Shown piece after piece: positions 12,325 through 22,178 of a stretch of DNA of 41,336 bases. The stretch spans positions 303,347 through 344,682 of the forward strand of contig CAJXMO010000002.1 in NCBI GenBank assembly GCA_913056495.1. The letters are read 5' to 3'. The translations under genes and the position numbers were made by a program. Position 1 is the first letter of the stretch. Each line of letters opens with the position of its first letter. Source of the DNA: an uncultured Alteromonadaceae bacterium (GTDB lineage Bacteria; Pseudomonadota; Gammaproteobacteria; Enterobacterales; Alteromonadaceae). The notes under the pieces were generated by a model. The model did no database searches. It saw only the letters and a program-made list of their open reading frames with translations, and was not told where the DNA came from.

Positions 12325-15300
12325 TGAAGCTAAAATCTTTATTATCCAGTGTTATTAGAAAATTATGGCTGAGTTTTGCCATTCTTTTAGTGACAATGGC
12401 GCTGATCCTCAGCGCTATTCGGGTAAGCTTGCCTTACGCGAATGATTTTAAAGATCAGTTAGCCAGCTGGTTCGAACAAAAATTTGACCAAGCCATTAGC
12501 ATAGATGAACTGAATGCAAGTTGGCAGGGGTTAGGACCTCAAATTGAAATGATAGGCTTTCAGTTTGAACGCCAGGCTCAGTTCGAGTCTCCTGTCATGG
12601 TTAATATTAGCCAGGTCAATTTAGAGCTCGATTTTTGGCAAACCATTCTTCAACGCTCCTTTGTGGTAAAAAACTTCGTTTTGGATGGTGTTGAAGTTCT
12701 GGTTGATATCGATAAATTAGATGCGGCCAAACAAAGTGGTGATGATTTTGCCTTGTTTGATTTATTTCAGGATATTTTTCTGGAGCAGTTCAAACGCTTT
12801 AATGTTGAAAATAGCTATGTCACTATTGTCACGCCGGATAAAGCCGCCCATCAGGTAACCGTTCATCAACTGAAATGGTTTAACCGTGGTGCCGTTCACC
12901 AAGGGGTTGGCGATTTCTCATTAGAGGGAATAGAGGAAGACAAGCTAGGGTTTGTGCTCGATCTAAGCGACGATGGCAACGAAAATTATTCCGGCAGATT
13001 TTATGTAAAGTCTGACGGCGTTGATTTTGCTTCTTGGATAAAACCTTACCTGTCTGACCGCGCGAAAGATATTCAGAGCCGCTTAAAATTTGAAGCCTGG
13101 CTAGATATTGAAAACAATACATTTGGTGAATTTTTATTAAATTTTGATCCTAGCCCGATGAGCTGGTACTTAGGTAACCAGTTACAGCAGTTTGAATTAG
13201 TTAGTGGCCGGGTCTTAGCGGACTTTGAATCCGGGGCGTCCAACTTTTATTTTGATGACTTAAGTTTTGCAACCGGAGAACAACTTTGGTCCGGTTTAAA
13301 TGTCAATTTGGGCAGAGTCGACAAGGGTTGGCAAATCTATTCTCCGCAAATTATTCTGAACCCGCTCAAAGCGGTTTCCAGCCTGTTTTCTTTACCAGAT
13401 AAGGCCAATGAGTTTATCAATGCATTGCATGGAGACCCCTCCATTGAAAATTTTCATTTAACCTATCAGTCGGCTGATGACTGGCAACTGAATACACAAA
13501 TTATTGATTTAAACTGGCAAGAAGTCCTCTCGATACCTGAAATGAACGGCTTATCCGCTCAAATTTCAGCCAAGCCCGGCCAAATAGTCGCGGACTGGTC
13601 TGTACCTGAAACTGAACTCGCATGGCAGAATTTATTCACTGAAAAGCTGGAAATTAATTCAGCTAAGGTGAGCTCCGTTCTTTTATATGATAAGTCGTCC
13701 TGGCAACTGAAACTACCGCACTTTAGGTTTGATTTAAAACAAATACAGCTGGACGGCGCACTGGCGATACAACCAAACAATCAGGGGTCACTTGATTTAT
13801 CTGTGTATAGTGAAATTGGTCCAACTCAGGTGACCGATGTCTACCGTTTTTTACCACAAAAACGAATAGGTGAAAAAACTTTCAGCTATTTGGATACTGC
13901 GTTGCAAGGCGGTATTGTCCGGTCAGGGCAGTTGATTTGGCAAGGCGCTTTGACTGATTTTCCATTTGATAAAAATCAAGGGATATTTAAAGCCCAGCTG
14001 AAATTGGAAAACAGTCGCTTTGAATTTCAGCCAAACTGGCCCGCTGCTGATGATATAGATTTAACCTTAACCTTTGAGAACCGAGCGCTTTATTTTAGCA
14101 GTCAGCACGCTAGCCTGATGCAAGCTGAATTATTGAATTTAGAAGCAAAAATTGATGATCTTGCATCAAAAGAGGCAAGTCTGGATTTGTTTGCCAGTGT
14201 ACAGGCGCAGGGACCTCAGGTACGGGAAGTCATGCAAAACAGTAGTTTGAAAAACTCTGTCGGCACTGCGCTTGAGCAGGCTCAGGTAAAAGGTTTGGTT
14301 AAGGTTAACCTGGATTTATATATTCCGTTACATGACAGTAAAAATCTTAATGCAAGTGGTGAAGTTTTATTCAACCAGAATGAAATCACTATCACTCAAA
14401 CTGGCTTTGTTTTTCAGCGGGTCAATGGTTTGCTTGAATTTAACATGGATAAACTGGTCGGTAAAAAAATGACATTTGATTGGGGACCCGTTCCTTATCA
14501 GGTGGATGTTAAGAGTGAACAAACGGCAGCCGGTTATCAGCTTGGGTTTGATTTGCGTGGTAACTGGCCGGTGGATGCTATTTTAACTCAATCCGGCTTT
14601 TTAAATATGGCTGATAGAGTGCGGGGGAACGCACATATCGACGGCCATCTGGATATGTTATTTGGTTCTGAGCAGGGGCTGAGTTATAAATTAAACGTAG
14701 CTTCGGATTTACACGGAGTCACTCTCAGGCTACCTGAGCCATATCAAAAATCAGCTGAAAAGATAAAAATTACTAATTTGCTCGTAGAAGGCAATGATGA
14801 ACGAGCACTTATAGAGTTGAGTTCAGGTAATGATTTGTCTTTTAATTCTGTACTGCCTTATGAGTTGGCCCGGTTTAGTCGGGCGTATCTGGTTTTGGGC
14901 GAGAATGTGTTATCTGCACCCGGAACAGGCTTTAATATCTCAGCCCATTTAAACCGGATTGAGCTGATTGATTATATCGACTTGGTGAATGACTTAAATG
15001 CTGATCTGAGCCAGTTTGAGAAAAATGGTGAGGGCATTATCGGTTTGCCTGAGCGCATTAAAGGCGAAGTTGAAAATTTGGGGTTAGGTCCACTTGACTG
15101 GCATTCGGTTATTTTTGATGTTTATCGTAAGAATGATCACTGGAATAGTCAGGTTTTTGCGGATGAATTCAGAGGTGAAATCAAGGCTTTTGATAATTGG
15201 CAAAAGCAAGGGTTAGATATATCGGCTGAGCAACTTTATTTACTCTCAAAACCCAAAACTCAAGTATCTGATGATGCGGATCCTGAAAGTGATCTTCAAG

Positions 15301-16199
15301 CGGTTATTTCCAGCTATTCTCGCGAGGAGATCAGTCGTATTTTTTCTGCCATTCCTCCGGTTAAATTCAATTGTGAACAATGTATGCTGGATCAGAAAAA
15401 TTTAGGCAAAGTGAGTTTTGAAGTCGTCAGAACTTCGCCCAATGATCTGGTATTAAATGACTTTGCGATGAAATATCGTCAACACTCGGTAACCGCATCC
15501 GGCCTCTGGAGGCTGGATAATCAGGCTCGAAGCACGACTCAGTTACGCGGTGAAATTAACAGCTCTGATTTTGGTCTATGGTTAAGAGATTATCAGCTCT
15601 CTTCTGCGATCCGGGATTCGAGTATTAAAGCCGACTTTGCTTTTAATTGGCCGCAAGCCCCCATGGATTTGAGCTATCAGTATTTTAATGGCACCTTAAA
15701 CTGGCGTTTGGGTGAGGGATACCTGACAGAAGTATCCGATAAAGGGGCTCGATTATTATCTATGTTGAGCCTGGATTCGCTGGTGCGGAAATTAAAACTG
15801 GATTTTAGAGACGTATTTAGTAAAGGCTTGTTCTACAATCAGATGAAAGGCAGCATTAAATTAACGAATGGTCTGGCTTATACCGATAATACAGTTATGG
15901 ATGGCGTTGCCGGTAACATGGAAGTAAAAGGCAGTACAGATCTGGTTAGCCAGAAGCTCAACTACGATGTCAGGTTTAGTCCTAAAATTACATCTAGTTT
16001 ACCAGTGTTAATTGCCTGGATGGTAAACCCGGTAACCGGGATAGCTGCGTTGGCTATTGATCAGGTCATTGAATCTGCAGATGTGATTTCACAAATTAAA
16101 TTTAAAATCAGTGGCACCATAGATCAACCTGAAGTGATTGAGACCGGACGTGAAAGTCGAGCGGTTAAATTGCCTAAAAATACGAAAGCTGGTAAATAA
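12324..16199 (+). CDS. yhdP: AsmA-family envelope protein YhdP
   Basis: 1291 residues (E. coli YhdP about 1266). One N-terminal transmembrane helix (about 14-36, LSFAILLVTMALILSAIRVS) anchors it in the inner membrane; the rest is a very long, beta-rich periplasmic part of repeating-groove type, ending in the conserved NPVTGIAALAIDQVIESA segment. With TamB and YdbH, YhdP is one of the bridge-like proteins that carry phospholipids to the outer membrane. The start is GTG (reading MKLKSLLSSV), in a TAGTG overlap with rng. No ATG near it gives a complete membrane helix with a better ribosome-binding site. Confidence 0.93.
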   Translation: MKLKSLLSSVIRKLWLSFAILLVTMALILSAIRVSLPYANDFKDQLASWFEQKFDQAISIDELNASWQGLGPQIEMIGFQFERQAQFESPVMVNISQVNLELDFWQTILQRSFVVKNFVLDGVEVLVDIDKLDAAKQSGDDFALFDLFQDIFLEQFKRFNVENSYVTIVTPDKAAHQVTVHQLKWFNRGAVHQGVGDFSLEGIEEDKLGFVLDLSDDGNENYSGRFYVKSDGVDFASWIKPYLSDRAKDIQSRLKFEAWLDIENNTFGEFLLNFDPSPMSWYLGNQLQQFELVSGRVLADFESGASNFYFDDLSFATGEQLWSGLNVNLGRVDKGWQIYSPQIILNPLKAVSSLFSLPDKANEFINALHGDPSIENFHLTYQSADDWQLNTQIIDLNWQEVLSIPEMNGLSAQISAKPGQIVADWSVPETELAWQNLFTEKLEINSAKVSSVLLYDKSSWQLKLPHFRFDLKQIQLDGALAIQPNNQGSLDLSVYSEIGPTQVTDVYRFLPQKRIGEKTFSYLDTALQGGIVRSGQLIWQGALTDFPFDKNQGIFKAQLKLENSRFEFQPNWPAADDIDLTLTFENRALYFSSQHASLMQAELLNLEAKIDDLASKEASLDLFASVQAQGPQVREVMQNSSLKNSVGTALEQAQVKGLVKVNLDLYIPLHDSKNLNASGEVLFNQNEITITQTGFVFQRVNGLLEFNMDKLVGKKMTFDWGPVPYQVDVKSEQTAAGYQLGFDLRGNWPVDAILTQSGFLNMADRVRGNAHIDGHLDMLFGSEQGLSYKLNVASDLHGVTLRLPEPYQKSAEKIKITNLLVEGNDERALIELSSGNDLSFNSVLPYELARFSRAYLVLGENVLSAPGTGFNISAHLNRIELIDYIDLVNDLNADLSQFEKNGEGIIGLPERIKGEVENLGLGPLDWHSVIFDVYRKNDHWNSQVFADEFRGEIKAFDNWQKQGLDISAEQLYLLSKPKTQVSDDADPESDLQAVISSYSREEISRIFSAIPPVKFNCEQCMLDQKNLGKVSFEVVRTSPNDLVLNDFAMKYRQHSVTASGLWRLDNQARSTTQLRGEINSSDFGLWLRDYQLSSAIRDSSIKADFAFNWPQAPMDLSYQYFNGTLNWRLGEGYLTEVSDKGARLLSMLSLDSLVRKLKLDFRDVFSKGLFYNQMKGSIKLTNGLAYTDNTVMDGVAGNMEVKGSTDLVSQKLNYDVRFSPKITSSLPVLIAWMVNPVTGIAALAIDQVIESADVISQIKFKISGTIDQPEVIETGRESRAVKLPKNTKAGK

Positions 16200-16235
16200 A
16201 TAGTTGATTTAAATTAACTGAAATTTGAGGTTTGC

Positions 16236-17051
16236 ATGGATATATCCGTTACCACGATTCAAATGAATTCAGCCGTTAAGGTAGATGAAAACCTGGTTTG
16301 GTTAACCAAGCAGTTTTCTCAAATTAAAGGTCAGGGGCATAAACTTGTGGTGCTACCGGAATGTTTTCCCTGTTTTGGCGGTCCTAATGAAGAGATGGCC
16401 AAAATTGCTGAAGAATATGGCAATGGCCCTATTCAGGACTTTTTAGCCCACAATGCAAAAAAATATGGTTTGTGGCTGGTAGCTGGCAGTATGCCAATTA
16501 AAAATTCCGGATCAGAGCGCTATAGTGCAGCCTGTTTAATTTTTTCACCGGATGGTCAAATACAGGCAAGGTATAATAAAATTCATTTATTTGATGCCGA
16601 TGTTGCGGATAATACCGGCCAGTACCGTGAGAGTGATACCACTCTGGCCGGAGATAAAGTTGTCGTGGTGGATACACCTTTTGCCAAAATTGGTTTATCA
16701 ATATGTTACGATGTGCGTTTTCCGGAGCTGTTTAGGTTAATGCAGTTGCAGGGCGCAGATATCATTTGTATACCCAGTGCCTTTACTTATGTCACCGGGG
16801 CTGCGCACTGGCAGATTCTGATGCGAGCCAGAGCTATTGAAAATCAGTGTTTTGTCGTTGCAGCTAATCAAACCGGAGTCCATCAAAATGGGCGCCAAAC
16901 CTTCGGACATTCGATATTGATTGATCCTTGGGGAGAAATTATTCACCAGCATGCCGAGCAAGCCGGCTTGCTTGAAAGTAAAATACATTTAGACAAAATT
17001 GCTCAAGTCAGAGCAAAGATGCCTAATTTACAGCACAGACAATTTAAGTAA
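16236..17051 (+). CDS. Nitrilase-superfamily C-N hydrolase (Nit1/YbeM-like amidase)
   Basis: 271 residues. The catalytic triad is complete: Glu42 (VVLPECF), Lys115 (RYNKIHLFDADV) and Cys157 (GLSICYDVRFPEL). KIHLFDADV and the length fit the Nit1/NitFhit branch, whose members hydrolyse deaminated glutathione to 2-oxoglutarate and cysteinylglycine, a metabolite-repair reaction. The substrate here is inferred from the branch, not proven. TTTGAGGTTTGC before the ATG at 16236 is a good ribosome-binding site. It lies 36 bases after yhdP and 8 before tldD, a gene order common in Alteromonadales and Vibrionales. Confidence 0.85.
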   Translation: MDISVTTIQMNSAVKVDENLVWLTKQFSQIKGQGHKLVVLPECFPCFGGPNEEMAKIAEEYGNGPIQDFLAHNAKKYGLWLVAGSMPIKNSGSERYSAACLIFSPDGQIQARYNKIHLFDADVADNTGQYRESDTTLAGDKVVVVDTPFAKIGLSICYDVRFPELFRLMQLQGADIICIPSAFTYVTGAAHWQILMRARAIENQCFVVAANQTGVHQNGRQTFGHSILIDPWGEIIHQHAEQAGLLESKIHLDKIAQVRAKMPNLQHRQFK

Positions 17052-17059
17052 GAAGTTAA

Positions 17060-18502
17060 ATGAATTCAGTTACCCAAAATTTATTATTACAAAGTCAGTT
17101 GGAAATCGCAGATCTTGAGCAAAACCTGGGCTTTATGCATCAAAGACAGCTGGATTATGCCGATTTATTTTTTCAGTCCAGCCTTCATGAATCTTGGGTG
17201 CTGGAAGACGGAATTGTTAAAGACGGTTCATTTAATATTGAAAGAGGTGTGGGCGTTAGAGCTGTTGATGGAGAAAAAACCGGTTTTGCCTATGCGGATG
17301 AAATTAGTGCACAGGCGCTGCATAAAGCCGCAGATGCAGCGCGTGGAATCAGTAATCAAACCGCTGATTTTAAACTTAAAGTGCTTAAGGCTTCAAAATC
17401 TAATCCAATTTATTCAGGAATAAATCCGTTTGGCAGTTTGACACCTGAGCAAAAAGTACAGCTATTACAGGATGTTGAAAAAATTGCGCGCGCTCAAGAC
17501 CCAAAAGTCATCCAGGTTAATGCCAGCATCTCTGCGGTTTATGAAGAAGTCTTAATTGCGGCTAGTGATGGCACACTAGCGACCGATCAGCGCCCTTTAG
17601 TCAGATTGAATTGTACTGTTCTGGTAGAGCAGAATGGCCGCCGAGAAAGCGGCAGTTGTGGCGGTGGTGGCCGAACTGATTATGCCTATTTTTTTGAAGC
17701 TGATGCTTCAGGTGAACCCAGATATAGTCAATACGCAAAACGAGCTGTTGAACAAGCACTCATCAATTTAGAAGCGATTCCGGCGCCAGCCGGAACTATG
17801 CCAGTTGTGTTAGGCGCTGGTTGGCCGGGTGTTTTATTGCATGAAGCGGTTGGTCACGGCTTAGAAGGTGATTTTAATCGCAAAAAATCATCGACCTATG
17901 CTGCCAGTATGGGCCAAAAAGTGGCCTCTGAGCTCTGTACCATTGTTGATGACGGCACTTTAGTTAATCGTCGGGGTTCTCTGAATGTCGATGATGAAGG
18001 GGTTGCCAGCCAATATAATGTGCTTATTGAAAATGGCGTATTAAAAGGTTACATGCAGGATAAAATGAACGCTCGTCTGATGGGGGTAAACCCGACCGGT
18101 AACGGGCGTCGGGAAAGTTATGCTCATTTGCCAATGCCAAGGATGACCAATACCTATATGTTGCCGGGGCAGAGCGATCCAGAAGAAATCATACGTTCAG
18201 TTAAAAAAGGGATTTATGCGCCCAATTTTGGCGGGGGGCAGGTTGATATTACATCAGGTAAATTTGTTTTCTCCACATCAGAAGCCTATTTAATTGAAGA
18301 CGGTAAAATTACCGCGCCAATTAAAGGGGCCACTCTGATAGGCAACGGACCAGATGCGATGAATCAGGTTTCTATGGTGGGTAATGACTTAGAGCTGGAT
18401 CTAGGCGTAGGTGTCTGTGGCAAAGACGGCCAGAGTGTGCCTGTAGGCGTTGGACAGCCAACGCTTAAAGTTGATGAATTAGTGGTTGGTGGCACCGCCT
18501 GA
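17060..18502 (+). CDS. tldD: Metalloprotease TldD
   Basis: 480 residues (E. coli TldD 481). The zinc motif HEAVGH is at residues 261-266 in [17 protein letters not shown]. TldD pairs with TldE (PmbA) to form a cytoplasmic protease that degrades unfolded peptides and takes part in microcin B17 maturation and CcdA turnover. The Gly-rich segments [13 protein letters not shown] and [14 protein letters not shown] are family-typical. The partner pmbA is not in this window. The ATG at 17060 is 8 bases after the nitrilase stop with AAGAAG upstream, suggesting one transcript with yhdP and the nitrilase gene. Confidence 0.95.
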   Translation: MNSVTQNLLLQSQLEIADLEQNLGFMHQRQLDYADLFFQSSLHESWVLEDGIVKDGSFNIERGVGVRAVDGEKTGFAYADEISAQALHKAADAARGISNQTADFKLKVLKASKSNPIYSGINPFGSLTPEQKVQLLQDVEKIARAQDPKVIQVNASISAVYEEVLIAASDGTLATDQRPLVRLNCTVLVEQNGRRESGSCGGGGRTDYAYFFEADASGEPRYSQYAKRAVEQALINLEAIPAPAGTMPVVLGAGWPGVLLHEAVGHGLEGDFNRKKSSTYAASMGQKVASELCTIVDDGTLVNRRGSLNVDDEGVASQYNVLIENGVLKGYMQDKMNARLMGVNPTGNGRRESYAHLPMPRMTNTYMLPGQSDPEEIIRSVKKGIYAPNFGGGQVDITSGKFVFSTSEAYLIEDGKITAPIKGATLIGNGPDAMNQVSMVGNDLELDLGVGVCGKDGQSVPVGVGQPTLKVDELVVGGTA

Positions 18503-18549
18503 AATTGATGATTTTACGACAGTTATAAATTTTGACAGATGAGAGTTTA

Positions 18550-19587
18550 ATGAATCAAATAACGATTACAACGCCAGACGACTGGCATCTTCATTTTCGT
18601 GACGACGATATGTTACCGGAAACGGTACCCGCAACAGCCCGTTGTTTTGCTCGTGCGATTGTTATGCCTAATCTTGTGCCACCTGTTACCAATGCACAAA
18701 TGGCAATGGATTATAAACAACGTATTCTGGCGGCAAGGCCAGCAGGAAGTCAGTTTGAACCTTTGATGACTTTGTATTTAACCAATGATACAACATCAGA
18801 TGACATTCGCGCAGCGAAACAGGCTGGAGTCATTGCTTGCAAACTCTACCCAGCTGGCGCAACAACCAACTCGGATGCTGCCGTTAGTGCACTAGAGGCG
18901 CTGTATCCTATATTTGAAACTATGGCAGAAGAAGGATTATTGTTACTTATCCATGGTGAAGTGACTCGCCATGAAGTAGATATTTTTGATCGTGAAAAAG
19001 TATTTATAGATGAGCATTTAAGTAAAATAGTGGCCAGTTTCCCTCAGCTTAAAGTTGTTGCTGAGCATATTACAACGGCTGATGCGGCTCAGTTTGTCAG
19101 TGAAGCCGGTAATAATGTTGCTGCCACTATAACACCTCAACATTTAATGTTGAACCGAAATGATTTGCTGGTTGGTGGTGTCAGACCCCATAATTATTGC
19201 TTACCTGTATTAAAACGCAATACCCACCAGCAGGCACTGCGTGCTGCCGTTCAGACAGGGTCTAAAAAATTCTTTTTAGGCACAGACTCGGCGCCTCATG
19301 CAAGGCACAAAAAAGAATCGGCTTGTGGCTGCGCCGGTTGTTATAGCGCCTGGAGTGCACTGGAGTTATATACTCAAGTCTTTGATGAATTAGGGGCTCT
19401 GGACAAGCTCGAAGGCTTTGCAAGCCATCATGGAGCTGATTTCTACGGTTTACCAAGAAACTCAGGCACAGTCACTTTAGTTAAAGAAAGCTGGCAGATC
19501 CCAGAGCAAATTAATTTACCCAGTGGAGAATCCATAGTTCCGTTTTTTGCCGGTCAGCAGGTCAACTGGAAAATTAAATCACTTTAA
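18550..19587 (+). CDS. pyrC: Dihydroorotase
   Basis: 345 residues (E. coli PyrC 348). It cyclises N-carbamoyl-aspartate to dihydroorotate in pyrimidine synthesis. The binuclear zinc ligands are all visible: HLHFRD near the N-terminus, the lysine to be carboxylated in [12 protein letters not shown], His in IHGEVT and EHITT, and Asp in [13 protein letters not shown]. The flexible-loop motif [11 protein letters not shown] and the CGCAGC motif are present too. An in-frame TTG at 18532 would add six residues; the ATG at 18550, with GATGAGAG upstream, agrees with the family N-terminus. It is 47 bases after tldD on the same strand. Confidence 0.95.
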   Translation: MNQITITTPDDWHLHFRDDDMLPETVPATARCFARAIVMPNLVPPVTNAQMAMDYKQRILAARPAGSQFEPLMTLYLTNDTTSDDIRAAKQAGVIACKLYPAGATTNSDAAVSALEALYPIFETMAEEGLLLLIHGEVTRHEVDIFDREKVFIDEHLSKIVASFPQLKVVAEHITTADAAQFVSEAGNNVAATITPQHLMLNRNDLLVGGVRPHNYCLPVLKRNTHQQALRAAVQTGSKKFFLGTDSAPHARHKKESACGCAGCYSAWSALELYTQVFDELGALDKLEGFASHHGADFYGLPRNSGTVTLVKESWQIPEQINLPSGESIVPFFAGQQVNWKIKSL

Positions 19588-19595
19588 TTTAGCTA

Positions 19596-19627
19596 TACAT
19601 ACGTATGTAGTAAACTGCATACGTATG
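19596..19627. promoter_or_regulatory. Tandem palindromic operators upstream of amylase gene
   Basis: CATACGTATG occurs twice, with centres exactly 20 bp (about two helical turns) apart. The left copy extends to the perfect 14-bp palindrome TACATACGTATGTA (19596-19609); the right copy is at 19618-19627. They lie directly upstream of the candidate amylase -35 box, a position that suits an activator binding one DNA face. The protein that binds is unknown; the symmetry resembles TetR- or GntR-family sites. Confidence 0.6.
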
Positions 19628-19630
19628 TAT

Positions 19631-19658
19631 TTGTTCATTTTAGTCAATTCAATATAAC
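19631..19658 (+). promoter_or_regulatory. Candidate amylase promoter
   Basis: TTGTTC (19631-19636) and TATAAC (19653-19658) with a 16-base spacer give a plausible sigma70 promoter, with transcription expected near 19665 and a leader of about 43 bases. The leader holds a small hairpin, TTGGCT-CAA-AGCCAA (19677-19691), just before the ribosome-binding site. Confidence 0.5.
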
Positions 19659-19707
19659 ATTTTAGTAACAGTTTTTTTGGCTCAAAGCCAATATATAGGT
19701 TACTAAT

Positions 19708-21801
19708 ATGACATTCCAAAAGCATTGCTTAGCCGCTAGTTTCGCACTGACCTCAGTATTATCCGGATGTGGCAATACAGAACAGATAAAATCAGAGATA
19801 GATAGCAAGCGTGACGACCCGGACATTTATCTGGATTATTTACACCGAGATGTTCGTGATGATATTTTTTATTTTGTATTACCGGACAGATTTGCCAATG
19901 GCGATCCGGCGAACGATTCAGGTGATGCAGACAAGCCTGTTTCTTATGGTGGATTTAAACCCGATAATAAAGCTTATTATCATGGTGGAGACTTAAAAGG
20001 GCTTGAACACAAGCTGGATTATTTGCAGGAGATGGGAATTACCGCCATCTGGATGACGCCTATTTTACGCAACCGGGCTGTTCAGGGTGACAGCTCAGGC
20101 TATCATGGTTACTGGATTGTTGATTTTACTGAAATCGATCCACACCTTGGCAGCAATCAGGATTTGAAATCTTTGATTGATAAAGCCCATCAAAAAGGCA
20201 TCAAGGTATTTTTTGATATTATCACCAATCATACTGCGGATATTATACGTTATCGTGAGTGCCATGATGAGCAGGGCAGGCACCTGGATAAAACGGTTTA
20301 TGAATGTGAATACAAATCGCAACAGCAGATAAACAACCGTGATACTTACACTCCCTTTATTCCTGCCGGACAGGAAACCGTTAAAATTCCGGCATGGCTC
20401 AATGAAGTGAAATATTATAACAATCAGGGTGATAGTTTTTGGCAGGGAGAAAGTGCTGTTTATGGGGATTTTGCGGGATTAGATGACTTGGATACGCGCC
20501 AGATTGAAGTCGTAAATGGGTTTATTGATATATACAAACATATTGTCAGTGAATTTAAACCGGATGGATTTCGTATTGATACTGTCAAGCACGTTGATTT
20601 GTCATTCTGGCAGGCTTTTTCACCGGCAATTATGGCGCACGCACAGGCTGAAGGCATTCCTAATTTCCATATCTTTGGTGAAGTGTATGATACAAACCCG
20701 GCATTTTTAAGTCGGTTCACGACAGCGGGGAAATTACCAGCCATTCTGGATTTTGCTTTTCAGGCCCGAACCGCTGATGTTTTTGTCAGTGAGCAGCCGT
20801 CTAATAAGCTGGCTACGTTATTTGATGAAGATGACTATTATAAAGATACAGACAGCAATGCTGACAATCTGCTGACCTTTGTTGGCAATCATGATATGGG
20901 AAGAATTGGTTTGTTTTTAAATCAGTCTCTTCCTTTGGCTGATGAGCAGGAAAAAACACAGCGCAGTATTTTAGCACATGCGTTTATGTTTTTTGCGCGT
21001 GGTATTCCCGTTATCTATTATGGCGACGAGCAGGGGTTTACCGGCGATGGTAATGATCAGGCCGCAAGAGAAGATATGATGCCTTCTCTGGTTGCAAGCT
21101 ATAACGACAATAATTTACTGGGATCATCTCAAACGACTGCGGATGATAACTTTAATCAATCTCAAGTTATCTACCAGTCTATTGCCGGATTTTCTGCCAT
21201 TTATAAGCAGCATCAAGCGCTCAGAAGAGGTATTCATTTATCCCGATATACAGATAAGCATTCCGGCATATATGCTTTTTCAAGGATAGAGCCAGAGTCA
21301 AAATCTGAATATTTATTAGCATTTAACCCAGGCACAAAAGCAAAGTCAATTGAGCTGGCGGCGGGAGCTGAATCTTATGAGCTAATTTTCAGTGACTCGG
21401 ATTCACAAGCTGACGCCATAGTTGCAGACAATCAAACCGTATCTTTAAATATACCGGCGCTGAGTTTTGTTATTTATAAAGCGGCAGAGCCATGGACCCC
21501 CGGGCCACTTGTTGACTTAGCGATTAAACGGGCTGAGGTTGATGAAAACGCGCCTGAACGTTTTAATATAGAGTTTGGATTAGAATCTGACGATTCGGCT
21601 AAAGGCTTGCATTTATATAAGGTGACGACTGAATATGCAGACCAAAATGGGCAATTTCATCTTGTCAGTGACGATTTTACACCACCTTACCGCGCGAAAA
21701 TTAACTTGGATACTTGGCAAAATAGCTCAGGCAAGTTACGAGTGACTTTAGATAATTTAGCCGGAGAGGTCAGTACACAGATATTTGATTTAAAAGACTA
21801 A
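19708..21801 (+). CDS. GH13 alpha-amylase-family glycoside hydrolase, lipoprotein
   Basis: 697 residues. The N-terminus is a lipoprotein signal (MTFQKHCLAASFALTSVLSG-Cys21), so the enzyme is tethered to a membrane and acts in the periplasm or at the surface. The GH13 barrel runs from about residue 48 (DDIFYFVLPDRFANGDP) and has all four conserved regions: Asp170 to His175 (DIITNH), nucleophile Asp291 (GFRIDTVKH), acid/base Glu325 (FGEVYD) and His395-Asp396 (FVGNHDMGR). A C-terminal beta domain follows, plus an extra segment from about 600. It should cut alpha-1,4-glucan or maltodextrin; exact specificity cannot be read. It stands alone, with its own promoter and tandem palindromes, and no transporter or TonB gene is next to it. 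Confidence 0.9.
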   Translation: MTFQKHCLAASFALTSVLSGCGNTEQIKSEIDSKRDDPDIYLDYLHRDVRDDIFYFVLPDRFANGDPANDSGDADKPVSYGGFKPDNKAYYHGGDLKGLEHKLDYLQEMGITAIWMTPILRNRAVQGDSSGYHGYWIVDFTEIDPHLGSNQDLKSLIDKAHQKGIKVFFDIITNHTADIIRYRECHDEQGRHLDKTVYECEYKSQQQINNRDTYTPFIPAGQETVKIPAWLNEVKYYNNQGDSFWQGESAVYGDFAGLDDLDTRQIEVVNGFIDIYKHIVSEFKPDGFRIDTVKHVDLSFWQAFSPAIMAHAQAEGIPNFHIFGEVYDTNPAFLSRFTTAGKLPAILDFAFQARTADVFVSEQPSNKLATLFDEDDYYKDTDSNADNLLTFVGNHDMGRIGLFLNQSLPLADEQEKTQRSILAHAFMFFARGIPVIYYGDEQGFTGDGNDQAAREDMMPSLVASYNDNNLLGSSQTTADDNFNQSQVIYQSIAGFSAIYKQHQALRRGIHLSRYTDKHSGIYAFSRIEPESKSEYLLAFNPGTKAKSIELAAGAESYELIFSDSDSQADAIVADNQTVSLNIPALSFVIYKAAEPWTPGPLVDLAIKRAEVDENAPERFNIEFGLESDDSAKGLHLYKVTTEYADQNGQFHLVSDDFTPPYRAKINLDTWQNSSGKLRVTLDNLAGEVSTQIFDLKD

Positions 21802-21816
21802 CAGGAAGGAAAATAA

Positions 21817-21849
21817 ATAAAATGGCTATAAAGTATATAGCCATTTTAT
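21817..21849. terminator. Bidirectional terminator
   Basis: A perfect 14-bp inverted repeat (ATAAAATGGCTATA, loop AAGTA, TATAGCCATTTTAT) lies 15 bases after the amylase stop and 7 bases beyond the stop of the convergent small gene. The A/T-rich outer stem supplies U tracts in both directions. Confidence 0.85.
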
Positions 21850-21856
21850 TCATCAT

Positions 21857-22150
21857 TTAGAATTTCATCGGTGTAATAGGACTTTCATCAAATTTTAAAT
21901 CCACCTGGTATTCAGTGTCGCCCGCTTTTACGAAGAAAAAGGTTTTTTCTCGCTTAAAAACTTCATGCAGATAAACCACTTTAATATTCGCACGTCTTTC
22001 CGGTTTCATGTCCGTTAATTCAACATTGTATCGTGTAACATGAATATTATTATACTTAGGTGGTGTAACTAACAGCAGTTCTTTCTTTTCGTCTCTTAGC
22101 GTAATTGTGCTGTTATTTACCGAGTAAGTTAAACTTGAGTTGTCAAACAA
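21857..22150 (-). CDS. Small hypothetical protein, TTG start
   Basis: 97 residues, family not recognised. There is no signal peptide or membrane helix; the sequence looks like a small all-beta soluble protein (repeated short strands such as STITLRDEKKELLLVT and TFFFVKAGDTEYQVDLKF). The frame has an upstream stop and no ATG near the front; TTG at 22150 follows a strong AGGAAGGGAG with eight-base spacing, so I take it as the start. A 16-bp perfect palindrome overlaps the left edge of that ribosome-binding site. The gene ends at a shared terminator with the amylase gene and has no operon partner. Strong translation signals and a proper terminator argue that it is real. Confidence 0.65.
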   Translation of the reverse strand: MFDNSSLTYSVNNSTITLRDEKKELLLVTPPKYNNIHVTRYNVELTDMKPERRANIKVVYLHEVFKREKTFFFVKAGDTEYQVDLKFDESPITPMKF

Positions 22151-22162
22151 GGGGTACTCCCT

Positions 22163-22178
22163 TCCTATTTAAATAGGA
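22163..22178. repeat. 16-bp palindrome at ribosome-binding site of the 97-residue gene
   Basis: TCCTATTTAAATAGGA is perfectly self-complementary. Its left half on the plus strand overlaps the AGGA of the minus-strand ribosome-binding site. It may be an operator, a promoter-proximal element or a hairpin hiding the site. Confidence 0.6.

Noticed and set aside
19677..19691. Hairpin TTGGCT-CAA-AGCCAA as pyrC terminator
   Set aside because: The T run precedes the stem instead of following it, and the hairpin lies downstream of the candidate amylase promoter.
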